Positions 54,192 through 64,000 of a stretch of 64,000 bases of DNA are shown here, piece after piece; the first letter of the stretch is position 1; each line of letters begins with the position of its first letter. The stretch comes from Candolleomyces eurysporus (taxonomy: Eukaryota; Basidiomycota; Agaricomycetes; Agaricales; Psathyrellaceae), in NCBI GenBank assembly GCA_027579435.1, contig JANBPK010000816.1, forward strand, positions 62,001-126,000, read 5' to 3'. Made by a program: the position numbers and the translations under genes. The notes under the pieces were generated by a model that was not told where the DNA came from, searched no databases, and saw nothing but the letters and a program-made list of their open reading frames with translations.

Positions 54192-57100
54192 ATGTCTACG
54201 ACGCCCTCAACAACGCCCCCACGCACGCCCGTAGAGGCCCGACCTTCCCTCGCGGCGTCCGCCACGCCCAGTTCTGACGACTCGATAGTCGACGACCTTT
54301 CCTTCGACTATGAGTTTGACGAGGAGGGCAATTTCGTGCGCCGCTCCAGAGGCGGCCACAGGCATCCAATGGGCAGCGCACAGTCTACGCCCCCAACGCC
54401 TCAAGATTCACTGCCAGGATCCTCGCCAGAGTTCAGCGAATCGTCGCCCGGAACCTCAAGCTCACCTGCAACCAAAGGATCCCTCTCTCGCTCAGAAAGC
54501 GCGTACGCGGTTCTTACAACAGCGCAACCAACGCCAGGATCAGCAATCGAGAACAAGCCCCTTCGTCCATTCCAACGCGTTACATCTGGTCCAGCACTTG
54601 CCGGGACGCCATCGTATTTGGCGCCCACAATCGCCTCCTCAAGAGCACGCGTGATGCCCCGACGCATTACCATGGAGGATTCCCGAGATCGTCCAGAAAT
54701 CCCACCTATCGGAAGGTCAAGGCAGACGTTGGACTCGAGTTCAGCCCACGCGTCCGCGCTTCAAGACGAGAAGGAGAATATTGGAGAATCGGAAGAGAAA
54801 CCCCCAGCAATGATTACCAACAGAAGAACCTCACCGACGCTCGCGTCTCGCGCTACCACCTCTCGAATGTCCTCCAGTCGTACCTCGTACTCAAATAACG
54901 GCCGGCCATTGGCTGATGTCCCTGTGCCACAACGTGCCCCGACTTCACGGCAGCTTCCTTCCGGACCCAATAGGCCTGGCCGTGTCATGAAGTCTTCTTC
55001 CTCCCTCAAGTATAGTGCATCGAATATCGACAGACTAGGCGAGGTCACAGAGCTGGGAGAAGCAGAGCCAGCTCACAGCGACAACGGGTTGCTTGTCCGA
55101 ACTTCTAGTGAAGAAACCGAACAAGAGGACGACCCTGTGGAACCCGCCAATATCCCTCTCCCCAACTCTGGCTCTCTGCCGAACGGTATGAAGCATCGTC
55201 GCGACTTGAACATCAACATCCACCCCGCCAACTCTCTGCTGTCCCACTCCGGTAGTAGTCGTCCTCGACGATCAGCCAGCCTGAGTGATGCGCTTCGTAA
55301 GTTCCTTCTATCTCGAGTCTCATTGACACTATTCTGACGTTCTATTAGACCACGACGACTACCAGCTGCAGGTCGCTCAGCCACAGCAACCGGGTTCGCG
55401 TCCTGGAACTAGCCTTGGTAAGTTGCTTTAGTCGTTTCCCGTCTACATCTAATAGGTTTTCACCCAGGTCTGAACCCAGAAAATGGGGTCGGCGCCCGGA
55501 GAGTTGCACCAGAGGAACGCGAACGTCAGGACATAGAATACAAAAGTGAGCCTCCATTTGCTGCAAACCCCTAGCATGTAGCTGACAGGTTATAAGGATA
55601 CGTGGAGCATATAGACCACGAGGCGCAACCCCAGCAAGCGCGACAGTCCCCTTCTCCGACCCATAACAATCCACTCCAGAGGACGGCGTATAGCCATCGA
55701 CGACGTGACTCTGATACCCTTCGAGGTCTTGCGCCCCCTCCTTCAGCGACAAATCCAGGGTCCCCCACAGTTATGGACATGCCAAGCCGGCCATCCCCCA
55801 CAACGACTACGCGACCTGGTCAGGGCAGGGCGTCACCTTCCACTTCTCTCCGTGGCCGAATCTCTCCGCCAAATCTGAAGGGTCGCGCATCGCCTTCGGC
55901 GCTCCCCAAAGGCCNGATTATCGCCACCTAATGGTAGCCGCCTTGGGGCTAGTCGTGAAGTAGCCAAGCACCGGCGCAGCCCAACTGCCCCAGAACCTGT
56001 AACGAGCAGCCGTTCCAACAGCCGTTCCAACAGCCTTAGGGAGGAGGAGCGTGATTACGCGCTTAGTTCGAGTGAAAAGGACAGAGAAAGGGAACGTGAA
56101 CGCGAGAGGGAGAGAGAAAGAGAAAGGAGAGAACGACGGGAACCGCAGGAGCATCGACCTTCTCAACAGCTGCAGCCTTATGATCAGATGCAAGCGGCCG
56201 CTCCTAAAGCCGCTCCTCAAGCAAGTGTTCCTCAAGTGAACGCTCCTCAGATAAGTGGTGGCCAAGCAAACGGTTCTCAGTCAAATGGTACCCAAGCAAA
56301 CGGTGCCCAGTCTGGAAACACTGCACCGACTGGACTTAGACACATGGTTGTAAGTTCCACTTCCCACATCAGGTCTCTTCTGCTATCAAGACTTAACATC
56401 GTATTCTAGGTGAACAAGAAGGCTTACGCTCGACTGGATGTGATCGGCAAAGGAGGTTCATCTCGTGTCTTCCGCGTTCTGAACCACCAAAATGAGTTGT
56501 ACGCTATCAAGCGCGTTTCCCTCGACAAGACCGACGCCGAGACAATGAGCGGATACATGAACGAAATCGCATTGCTGAAGAGGCTGGAAGGCAATAGTCG
56601 TATCATTCGTCTGATTGACAGCGAAGTCAAGGCCGGTCCTGGAGGAAGCAAGGGACATCTGCTGCTTGTGATGGAGTGCGGAGAGGTTGATTTGGCAAGG
56701 CTGTTGCAAGAGCAGATGAAAGAGCCTTTGAACATGGTTTGGGTATCATATTACTGGCAACAGGTATGTACTCTTTCAGTTAGTTGTTCTTGCGCTAACC
56801 GTTCCTTCAAAGATGTTGCAAGCTGTTCACGTCATTCACGAAGAGAAGATCGTACACTCTGACTTGAAACCGGCGAACTTTGTGTTGGTCAGAGGTCAAC
56901 TGAAGCTGATCGATTTCGGTATTGCCAACGCAATTGCAAATGATACTACGAACATCCAACGTGATCATCAGGTTAGTATCGTCAGCTATTCAGCGGTGCT
57001 TGCTGAGACTCATTTTGCCATTCAGATTGGTACTGTCAACTATATGAGCCCTGAAGCCATTGAACTTCCAGATGGCATGCGCCGTCTCAAAGTCGGTCGA

Positions 57101-57782
57101 CCGTCGGATGTGTGGTCGTTGGGCATCATCCTTTACCAGATGATCTACGGCCACCCTCCGTTCCAACACCTTTCGGTATATCACAAGATGAAAGCGATCC
57201 CCGATTTGACGCACGTTATCCAATTCCCTCAATATGCTATTCCGACAGTTCCAGCCAAGCCAGACCCGAACGGTGGACCCCCTGAACCTGCTAGGAGACT
57301 GGATCATCTAAAGGTCAAGGTGCCGCCTGCAGTGATTGAGGGCATGAAGAGTTGCTTGTGCCGCAATCCGAAGGAGCGAGCGACCATTCCAGAGCTCCTC
57401 GACCAAGATTGGTTGACAGGCAAACGTATGTTGAAGTCGAGATTCTATATTTCTCCGCAGTAGCTGATATGATTGGTTAGTCGCAGCAGAGCCAGTTGAA
57501 CAACCCAAGCAACCTACCGTGCTGGACCTGTTGGGAGAAAAAGAAACCTTCATCAACCCTTATTATATGCGACAACTGCTGCAGTATGGTATGAGGATGG
57601 GTGCACAGGGTAACATAGACCCCGAATTTCTCGAGAGAGAGTCTGAGGTTTGTTTATTGATCTTTTTGGGTTTCGATTGTCGATCCTCATCTATCTACTC
57701 GTAGCGTCTTGTTCGAGAGCTCAAGACAGTGCAAACTCAGCCGACTGGGCCACCTGGTGCGGCACCCCACGACCAACTCTAA
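54192..57782 (+). CDS. MPS1: Mps1/TTK-type dual-specificity checkpoint kinase
   Basis: Nine exons (54192-55296, 55349-55417, 55468-55545, 55597-56349, 56410-56763, 56813-56971, 57026-57425, 57481-57647, 57705-57782). With N55915 dropped they join to 1,053 aa; with it the frame breaks in exon 4. The N-terminal 670 residues are Ser/Pro-rich and disordered, with an Arg/Glu repeat stretch (about 56080-56140). The kinase domain follows: IGKGGSSRVFRVLN, YAIKRVSL, catalytic VHSDLKPANFVLV, LIDFGIANAI and IGTVNYMSPEAIEL, the last typical of Mps1/TTK. The C-terminal tail after the kinase core (INPYYMRQLLQYGMRMG) is also characteristic. The kinase acts at kinetochores in the spindle checkpoint and at spindle poles. 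An upstream in-frame ATG at 53979 exists, but MSTTPSTTPPRTP is the more likely start. Confidence 0.93.
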
Positions 57783-58413
57783 ACTTCCGTATGCGTTTTT
57801 CTATATCGTGCAAATCATTCAGCATTCAAAGAATATCAAGACATTCCGAGCCATTCATCTGGACTATATCAGCATCGTCAATCATAATTCATCCCTATGC
57901 GGTTCTGTACCATTTCCTGTATGACCACTCCCTTCAAGCCCTATGTACTAGAAACAAGCTTTCTTAACCTCCTTTGTTCCCCCTTCTATGGTTTCCTTAT
58001 CTATGGTTACTAACAGTGTTCGTTCTTCCACTTTTGCTCGTTCCCATCTCCTTCTGCGTGCCCTTTTCACATCCTCTTCATTTTCTCTCGCTATCGTCAA
58101 CTCGCTATCTATGCTTCTTTGGTTTCAATTCCGAACAATAGTGTCAACACCACCCGTCCATGAGTGGCTGGGCTCTCTCCCTTTGTTCCCTTCCATCGCT
58201 GTCGCAAACTCTGTCGCTAATCGTCCATCGCTATCGCTATCGCTGTTTTTATTCACCAAAAGCATCTCCGCANCTTTTTTATTGTATACTATATTGTGTC
58301 TGTTCAATTTCTCAATTCCATGTTCTGGTCGTAACTACACATTATCTGTGTCCAATAGTTACGGAATAAATATTTGCTCTTTCTCTCAAGGCTTTCTGAG
58401 TATTGCAGCAAGA
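57783..58413. other. Convergent 3' spacer MPS1 / F-box gene
   Basis: About 630 bp, T-rich on the plus strand, with one N at 58273 before a T run. It should hold the facing 3' UTRs. The long plus-strand open frame that begins here and runs to 58878 is mostly the complement of the acidic tail of the minus-strand gene. Confidence 0.5.
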
Positions 58414-60861
58414 TTAGTCGAGGTTAGCGAGCCCGGTGGTGACATGGGTACTCGCAGCCCCTCCACGAGTAGTAGGTCCGCGACGAGTCCTAACACGACC
58501 TCCTTCATCGTCATCTCCACCTGCGTCGTCGTCGTCGTCACCTTCATCCTCCCAGTCATCCTCATCCTCATTACCTTCATCTTCATCCGTCCACCCTTGG
58601 TCCGTCAAATCCGCAGCATCCTCGTCACTAAAATCAACCCCGCTGTCGTCATCGTCGTCTTCCTCAGAGTCGCTGTAAAAATCGAACTCCTCAAGGTGGT
58701 CGCTCAGCCATCGTTGGTCGTCTTTCGTAACATTATCGTCCCGGTGCATTGCCAGCTGCTTAATGGGAGCTCCGATCTTGATACGCCTTTTGAGGAACCT
58801 ACGCAACTCGATGGTAGGGATTTCGCGGGTTCGCATGCCTTCGAGGTTCGGGAGGAGGAGCTGGGGATGGATAGTTGAGAGGTCAACGGGTGCGCCTCCA
58901 CCACCAGAGGCGGCGCCAGCCAAGTCTGCCGAGGCGACAAGTCCAGGTAAGGGTGCCTGGGGCTCGGGAGGGATGATGGTAAGAGTTGGCTGGCTGGAAC
59001 TTGTCGTGGTAGTGGTAGGGGAAGAGTCCGTAGCTGATGTCGCGGGGCCGGGATTAGTGGGAGTGGTGGGTGATTTATGTTGCGGCTCCTTCCCCTTCTT
59101 CGCCCGTACAGACCGGTACACGGCTGTTGTGCTCTCGTTGATTGCTGTCCAAATGTTCGAGGGGACGGAGGCATCCTCATCCACGTCCAACGTTATATGC
59201 TTCAGCCCGTTGAGGGAGTGCAGCATAGACCCCAACGCTTCTTCGGTGACGAATCCCAGATTCACGAGGTCGAAGGCCTCGATGGTTTGGAAGACACTGC
59301 GCCTGCTGGTGACCCCCCGAAGAGGCTGCGAATATGCTTCGACGACTCGGGTGAAATCCCCGTCGTAGTAATTGAGCGAGAGGAGGCGAAGGTTGGGGAA
59401 GTGCAGTTTGGTGGCTAAGGCGTAAGCATATTCGGGGTCATGATCGGATAATATCAGATCATGAACAGAGGGCAGTTCCAGCGGATATCGCGGCCACTCA
59501 TTAGGATCGCCTTCCGAATTGTCTTCACCTAGGGTTGGAACCGCGGTATAATATGCGCTTGGTAGTCCCGTTGCAGGAGTGGCGGGCGGCTGCATGAGCG
59601 AAGAGGGGTCAGGGAGGCTTGGTCCTGATAGCTTCAATTCCAGGCGCGCAAGCTGAGGCGAATTCTTGAGGTATGAGGAGAAGGCACGCCAGGATGGTCG
59701 GACGTCCTTCGCATGATACCCCAGCTCGAGTTCGTTTAGATTTTTGAACATGGATACTGCGCCATCCCAATCAATGTGAACGGACCAGAGGTTGACATGT
59801 TGCAGATTGGGAGCATTGCCCTGGAAGGGAAGATAAAATGGTTCTCTGAGGTCTTGGGGCGCGAAAACATCATAATCATCTGGCTCTTCGTCGTCGTAGA
59901 GTTGGAATTCGAACGATTCCAAGGAAGGAGCAGCGGGTATCTCGTGCAGTCTCTGCAAAACTATTCGAGAGTCGCGCCAGGTGGTTGTGGTTATCACAAG
60001 GTGGTGCCATTGCGAAGCTTTGGGAACGACCAAGTCCATAATCTTCTTCACCTCTAGTCTAGCGGGTAGGTGTTCATCGGAGTACTCGTGTGCATTCTGG
60101 CCCGTTTTTTCATCTTCAGAATCTTCGTCGTCAACGGGGCTGATGTTGATTTCGAGGTCGAGCGACTGCGCCTTGGCCCGTTCCAGATAAACTTCGTAAC
60201 GGTCCCATTGGTGGGGTCCTTCGATATAGAGGGCGGTCCAGAGATCGGGGGTGTTGATTGCGGTCTCTCTCCAATGCTTGCACACGCGAGACACGAGGAG
60301 TTCGAAAGGGACATCTTGTTCTTCGTCCTCGTCCCCTTCACTGTCCTCGTCGGTCATGTCTTCATCCCCGTCGTCCTCATCGTCCTCGTCCTCCGTTTCT
60401 TCACTACCCGACCCATCCTCTTCTTCATCCTCCCAGTCCGGATCATCATCGTCATCCTCAACAGGGAGATTCTCGTCAACTCCGCGTTCATCGTCGTCCG
60501 AGCTGTCGGTGTCTTCGTCCCTCAATCTTTTGAACTCTGCCTCCAGCCCCTTTTTCTCGTCCCCTTCTTCTACTTCTGCGAATTCATCGTCACCGCCTCC
60601 ATTCCGTTGCATGTCCACTCCGACGCGAAATATATGAGCCAGAAGCTCAACTGGGAGAGTGTTGATGATGCAGGCTCCATTTTTGGGCGGTAAAAAGGGA
60701 TTGTCCTGGAGCATCTCTTGCTCGACCTTCCACATGGCCTCTTGCGGAGAAAGACCCGGCTCTGACTTCAGTACGGAGGTTAGAAGGGTGGATATATCGC
60801 CCTTGAACCTCCTGGCATGGTCGCGACGAGTTCCTACGACATGAAGACGATGTTGGGACAT
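58414..60861 (-). CDS. Large acidic F-box-like protein
   Basis: One uninterrupted exon encodes 815 aa, starting MSQHRLHVVGTRRDHARRFK. The first F-box helix reads INTLPVELLAHIFRVG at about residues 67-80. The second half, LLVSRVCKHWRETAINTPDL, comes only at about residue 198. Between them lies a very acidic insert of about 110 residues with Asp/Glu runs. A C-terminal acidic tail of about 90 residues ends in a short basic stretch (RVRTRRGPTTRGG). The middle (RYEVYLERAKAQSLDLEINI and on) looks like the LRR-like region of basidiomycete F-box-like proteins. Likely an SCF adaptor; the acidic parts could bind histones or other basic proteins, which is inference. Lack of introns is unusual among its neighbours. 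Confidence 0.85.
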   Translation of the reverse strand: MSQHRLHVVGTRRDHARRFKGDISTLLTSVLKSEPGLSPQEAMWKVEQEMLQDNPFLPPKNGACIINTLPVELLAHIFRVGVDMQRNGGGDDEFAEVEEGDEKKGLEAEFKRLRDEDTDSSDDDERGVDENLPVEDDDDDPDWEDEEEDGSGSEETEDEDDEDDGDEDMTDEDSEGDEDEEQDVPFELLVSRVCKHWRETAINTPDLWTALYIEGPHQWDRYEVYLERAKAQSLDLEINISPVDDEDSEDEKTGQNAHEYSDEHLPARLEVKKIMDLVVPKASQWHHLVITTTTWRDSRIVLQRLHEIPAAPSLESFEFQLYDDEEPDDYDVFAPQDLREPFYLPFQGNAPNLQHVNLWSVHIDWDGAVSMFKNLNELELGYHAKDVRPSWRAFSSYLKNSPQLARLELKLSGPSLPDPSSLMQPPATPATGLPSAYYTAVPTLGEDNSEGDPNEWPRYPLELPSVHDLILSDHDPEYAYALATKLHFPNLRLLSLNYYDGDFTRVVEAYSQPLRGVTSRRSVFQTIEAFDLVNLGFVTEEALGSMLHSLNGLKHITLDVDEDASVPSNIWTAINESTTAVYRSVRAKKGKEPQHKSPTTPTNPGPATSATDSSPTTTTTSSSQPTLTIIPPEPQAPLPGLVASADLAGAASGGGGAPVDLSTIHPQLLLPNLEGMRTREIPTIELRRFLKRRIKIGAPIKQLAMHRDDNVTKDDQRWLSDHLEEFDFYSDSEEDDDDDSGVDFSDEDAADLTDQGWTDEDEGNEDEDDWEDEGDDDDDAGGDDDEGGRVRTRRGPTTRGGAASTHVTTGLANLD

Positions 60862-61448
60862 CTTTGCCGATAAAAAAGAGAGCTAGAGATTTGAGTGGTC
60901 TAGTTTTGTGTCAGTGAGGTGGCAGGACGTTTAGTCAAAGACTCCTACGTTTATGTAAATAAGTTAGTGCTGGAAGTTCGTTGAAAGAGTTCTTTTATGG
61001 GCGCAACTGTCAAACAGATCGCGGGCTATGCAAGGGCTATGAGCAGATTGACAACTTTGATCTGATTGATCGTGATCGAACGATCTTATCTTATCTCGTA
61101 CGCTGCTTGTAGGTCGACCTCACCTCGAGCTAAAGGGATTGCAACGGCATCTACCAAAATTCATGACGAAGCTACTCATTTTCAGGTTCGATCCTTGCTG
61201 ATTGTCACGTACTTGGCAGGTCTCTGGTGCATGGCAAGATTTTCCCTTCTATTGGTGCGACTTTGTACGGACGTTTCGGCACTTCAAGCTTGCTCCGCCT
61301 ACCCTCCAGACATTTGGATCGATGTGGAACGAACCCTGAGACTCTCTCTGGCATGATATAGAAATCCCTCTGACGATGTCTGAGTTGGATACTATTCTCT
61401 CAACCATCCAACCTTCTGTCAACCCAAGAACTTCAAGAAATCGAAACA
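60862..61448. promoter_or_regulatory. Divergent promoter region F-box / small orphan gene
   Basis: A 587-bp spacer between outward-facing start codons. It includes alternating GATC-rich sequence around 61050-61090. A GGTTCGATCC segment at 61183 is not part of a tRNA. No gene is seen. Confidence 0.45.
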
Positions 61449-62167
61449 ATGGTCGATCCCTCTGGCATCCACCAGCTTCGTGCTCCTGGAGGCGATAAGT
61501 GGTTCATGACCAACTCCGGCGTCGACGAAGTTGTCTCTCTTGATCCGGAGGGACCTCAACGCGTCGAAGCCCAACAGGTGCGTATAGGTCAAGGTGTTCA
61601 CCCTTCCCAGCGACAATACTCAGTGTTCCGTTCACTACAGTGGTCGATCACCCCCGTTCCAGGAGCCGAACCCCCAAACATGTACTACGTCTACCTCCAC
61701 AATGGGGAGAGAGGAAAGCCTACTGCGTTGGCCCAGCAGCATAGGCACGGTGCCCACCATCACAGCAAGGATCACCACACGCACGACGATTGCTGCTTGC
61801 CCCAAGGGCCGGTAATTTCGTCGACTAGGCATGTCGATGAGTGGGAGATCACGCCTTTGGTCAAGGATATCCCTGCTGAACATAAGGGCAAGGCCTTCAT
61901 GTACGTCCTGCGTTTGGTACCTGCTGGTAGTACTATGACTGACCAAGTGCGCTTGTAGCTTCCGTGCTGCGACAGATGCTCCCGGCAAGGAGTGGTGCAT
62001 TGGTACTGACGGATCGGTGAGTATAATTGCATTTAGATATGGCTCTTTCCTGAGATACCGTCCCGCAGAAACTCGCCATCAAGCCATTTTCTGTTGACTC
62101 CGGCGAGGAACGACCTTATTGGTTGGTGGAGGACTCCAAGTTCGCCGAGTCAGGTATCCCTAAGTAA
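61449..62167 (+). CDS. Small intracellular protein, possible beta-trefoil
   Basis: Four exons (61449-61577, 61641-61900, 61959-62016, 62069-62167) join to 181 aa. There is no signal peptide. The sequence is built of spaced aromatic-containing strands: DKWFMTNSGVDEVVSLD, QQWSITPVPG, MYYVYLHNG, DEWEITPL, EWCIGTDGSKLAIKPFSV and RPYWLVEDS. This pattern of repeated W-x-I/V strands is reminiscent of beta-trefoil protease inhibitors and lectins of mushrooms. A His-rich loop (HRHGAHHHSKDHHTHDD) sits in the middle. The first intron (63 nt) is a multiple of three and open, so keeping it would add 21 residues; the trefoil-like strand order reads better when it is removed. Function is not established. 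Confidence 0.65.
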
Positions 62168-63396
62168 CGTCCAAGCTGCATTCATTCCGAGAGTGTAGTT
62201 AGAGCAGTAGACCACAAAGTGATAGAAAAGATCAATGTTGAACTCGAGTTGTTAAATTGTATCCCAATTGGCGAATTTAGTACCGGCAAGGGCAGTAGCA
62301 GGGTAGCAGGGGAAGAGAATCGCATTGTAATTTGTCGGTGCTAATACGGGCCATTGCATCGACCCATCTGTGCGAGCTCAAACCGATAACCGCTGCCAAT
62401 TGTTGAAGAGAAACTTGCAAAGGGTGAGCATCAGAGTTGAATATGTGACGGACGAAGGTTTGTTGTGCTCTATGTGGAGATATGTCTTCCTTTTCGTCAA
62501 GAACACACCGGTAGACAAGGGAGTGTAAACCAGGTTTATACAGGTATTTAGAAGCGTTGAAATTCAGGGTTTCAACATAGGCGAGTGTGAGATTCTGCAG
62601 CAGTAGGGGCAAATTGCTGCAAAGACTAGTGTGAGATTGAGAATCCTGGAGGTGTTCCGCTAGCGTTCGACGCTGGGATCTCCGGAAGCGTAGTGCTCAG
62701 GGCACACAATCAAAAGAAGAGGAGAGTTTGTGCTTGCTTGGCTAGAGCCTGGCAGATGATCTCACCTCCTTCAAGGTGCGGGGAATTCCCCTTGATTTGA
62801 AGAACGTGTCTGCGGGATCGATGAATCCACCGCCTCCGTCTTTACCGACGTTGCCTCCGGGCTTCGCTTAGCAAGTTACGAAAGATGGGAAGATATCGGT
62901 GTCGATCAATCTTGGTGAGCGCTCGATATCTAACATTTTGGGTGCGAGTTTGTTGCTGACTCGGACGTGGGCTGTAATAGCTAGGTACCGCGTCGCCGGG
63001 TGTTGCCTATGGTTATTGCTAGTGAACAGTGCGGCAGATCGCTCGAAAACTTCCGCAAGGTATGCGAAATCTGCCTTCTTCCGAACCTTTATTCTCAACA
63101 AAGTATTCTGTTCTCCAGATCCCCGTGCTTGCTCTATGACCTTTCGAGGCGAAGAATGCGAGCCCCATGCTGGCTCCTCGAGGCCTCGATTGCCCGATAT
63201 TCCGGTAAGCAAATCTGTTCGCGCCTTCTCCCACATGAACACCCATTCTCACTGACTCATCTTTGGCCACTTACAGCCCGGGAAGAGATTTATAGTCCCC
63301 ATCATTAACTTCCTCACCCGCCTCTGAGAGTACACTAAGGATCAGATCATAGGGACATCGAAGCTGTCGTTGCTCTTAGTGAGTACCTCGACTTGA
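62168..63396. other. Spacer with weak coding traces
   Basis: About 1.2 kb. It holds a candidate minus-strand gene end (62572-62867) and open frames at 62899-63308 on both strands without recognised domains. Some of these could be upstream exons of the Hsp70-like gene, but no splice-consistent chain was found. Confidence 0.4.
62572..62867 (-). CDS. Candidate C-terminal end of an unrecognised gene
   Basis: Two possible exons (62766-62867 and 62572-62616) join with consensus splice sites into a frame reading GGGGFIDPADTFFKSRGIPR, then TLKEQFAPTAAESHTRLC and stop. The composition looks protein-like. Upstream the same frame meets a TAA just before GCGAAGCCC, so an earlier exon would have to splice in there. 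I do not recognise the family. It may be a relic. Confidence 0.3.
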
Positions 63397-64000
63397 ATGG
63401 CGCGTACCGATTCTAATGATTCTTGTTCTCCTAGACACGCCGGAGGTCTGCTCACCGCCTGGGTCGCGAAAGGCTGCAAAATTTTTACTTGCTTTTACAT
63501 AGAAGACCCTCACGATCCTACCGTTGGACTGATCAATGGAGGGCTGTCGATACCGGCCAATTTGCTCCGAACAGATGTCTTTGACCGTGTCACAGACCAG
63601 GTGGGTAGTTTTTCGTGTATTCTTCCCATTCTGCTGTTTGCTGATTCCGCGACATAGGTTCTCCAGCTACTCAAAGAGCAAATCCCTAGAGTCGACCAGC
63701 CTATACACGCACTCCTACTCGTTGAAGGTTTCGCCGGCAGCGAGCATCTGAAGCAATGTGCCGAGGTAAGGCTTACCGATTCGTTTCACGAAGGCCGATA
63801 CACTGACTCTTGAATTGCGTAGCAACAATTCGGAAAGTCAGTTCCATTCATCGCTCGCCTTTCTGGCGCAGATACTGCAAAGCTTCGTAGTGCTACGCAG
63901 TACGGGTTGGCGAAGAGAAGTTTGGTTTCGATGGTTATGTGTATATTACCAAGGTGCGGATTTATTTGTCAATCGTAGGCTCTGGGCGTTTACACTGTTG
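63397..64000 (+). CDS. Hsp70-like ATPase-fold protein, partial, runs off the window
   Basis: Exons can be followed from about 63435 to the window end. They read GLINGGLSIPANLLRTDVFD, then VLQLLKEQIPRVDQPIHALL followed by LVEGFAGSEHLK, then FGKSVPFIARLSGADTAKLR and TQYGLAKRSLVS. This matches the C-terminal half of the actin/Hsp70-type nucleotide-binding domain in fungal Hsp70-like (Hsp12A-like) proteins, including the phosphate/adenosine loop with a Gly-Gly-Phe-type motif, here EGFAGS. The expected N-terminal ATPase half was not found upstream, so the gene may be truncated or decayed. Whether the 3' end is intact cannot be judged because the window ends. Confidence 0.6.

Noticed and set aside
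57988..58878. Long plus-strand open frame of about 296 codons
   Set aside because: It is largely the complement of the acidic Asp/Glu-rich tail of the minus-strand F-box gene and crosses an N; codon patterns follow the other strand.
62277..62612. Minus-strand frame of 111 codons
   Set aside because: Composition looks random and a better splice-consistent reading of the same region uses another frame ending at 62572.

Overview
This window looks like nuclear DNA of a filamentous basidiomycete, most likely an Agaricomycete. Genes are dense and cut by many introns of about 50-65 nt with GTRNGY donors. The proteins include a GH131 glycoside hydrolase with a fungal cellulose-binding module (CBM1), fungal P450s, F-box-like proteins and a RICTOR/Tsc11 homologue. 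Nothing bacterial, viral or CRISPR-like was seen, and no rRNA or tRNA gene could be supported. Single N bases are scattered through the window. Two of them break reading frames in genes that are otherwise intact.

Layout. 1-5.2 kb: a short direct repeat, a Rax1-type RGS membrane protein (minus), then about 2.4 kb without a recognisable gene. 5.2-11.1 kb: a head-to-tail tandem duplication of one cytochrome P450 gene with both flanks; both copies are intact with 12 exons. 11.3-17.3 kb: the HECT ubiquitin ligase Rsp5 (minus) divergent from a Ras guanine-nucleotide exchange factor (plus). 17.7-24.1 kb: ribosomal protein L17 and the TORC2 subunit RICTOR (both minus). 24.6-30.6 kb: complex I subunit NDUFS4 and a CSC1/OSCA-type channel (both plus). 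30.9-33.3 kb: secreted GH131-CBM1 (plus) facing a Cu/Zn superoxide dismutase with an N-terminal membrane anchor (minus). 34.4-41.2 kb: a VAP/Scs2 ER-contact protein and a full-size ABCB transporter (both minus). 42.1-47.3 kb: a Ypk1/Gad8-type AGC kinase and an F-box-like protein (both plus). 48.4-51.8 kb: a seven-TM protein and a single-TM protein transcribed divergently from a 208-bp spacer. 51.8-54.2 kb: spacer with a diverged ~125-bp minisatellite. 54.2-57.8 kb: Mps1 checkpoint kinase (plus). 58.4-60.9 kb: a large acidic F-box-like protein (minus). 61.4-62.2 kb: a small orphan protein that may be a beta-trefoil (plus). 62.5-64 kb: weak gene traces and the start of a partial Hsp70-like gene that leaves the window.

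How the genes relate. Most are housekeeping or signalling genes with no reason to act as one cluster. Even so, the window holds a TORC2 subunit (RICTOR), an AGC kinase of the class TORC2 phosphorylates (Ypk1-like), a RasGEF and an RGS protein. The most lineage-specific parts are the P450 duplication, the GH131/SOD pair, the seven-TM/one-TM divergent pair and the small orphan protein. I found no convincing new multi-gene system. The best leads are the P450 pair, with its I-helix substitution and copy-specific insertion, and the retained-intron option at the hydrophobic motif of the AGC kinase.
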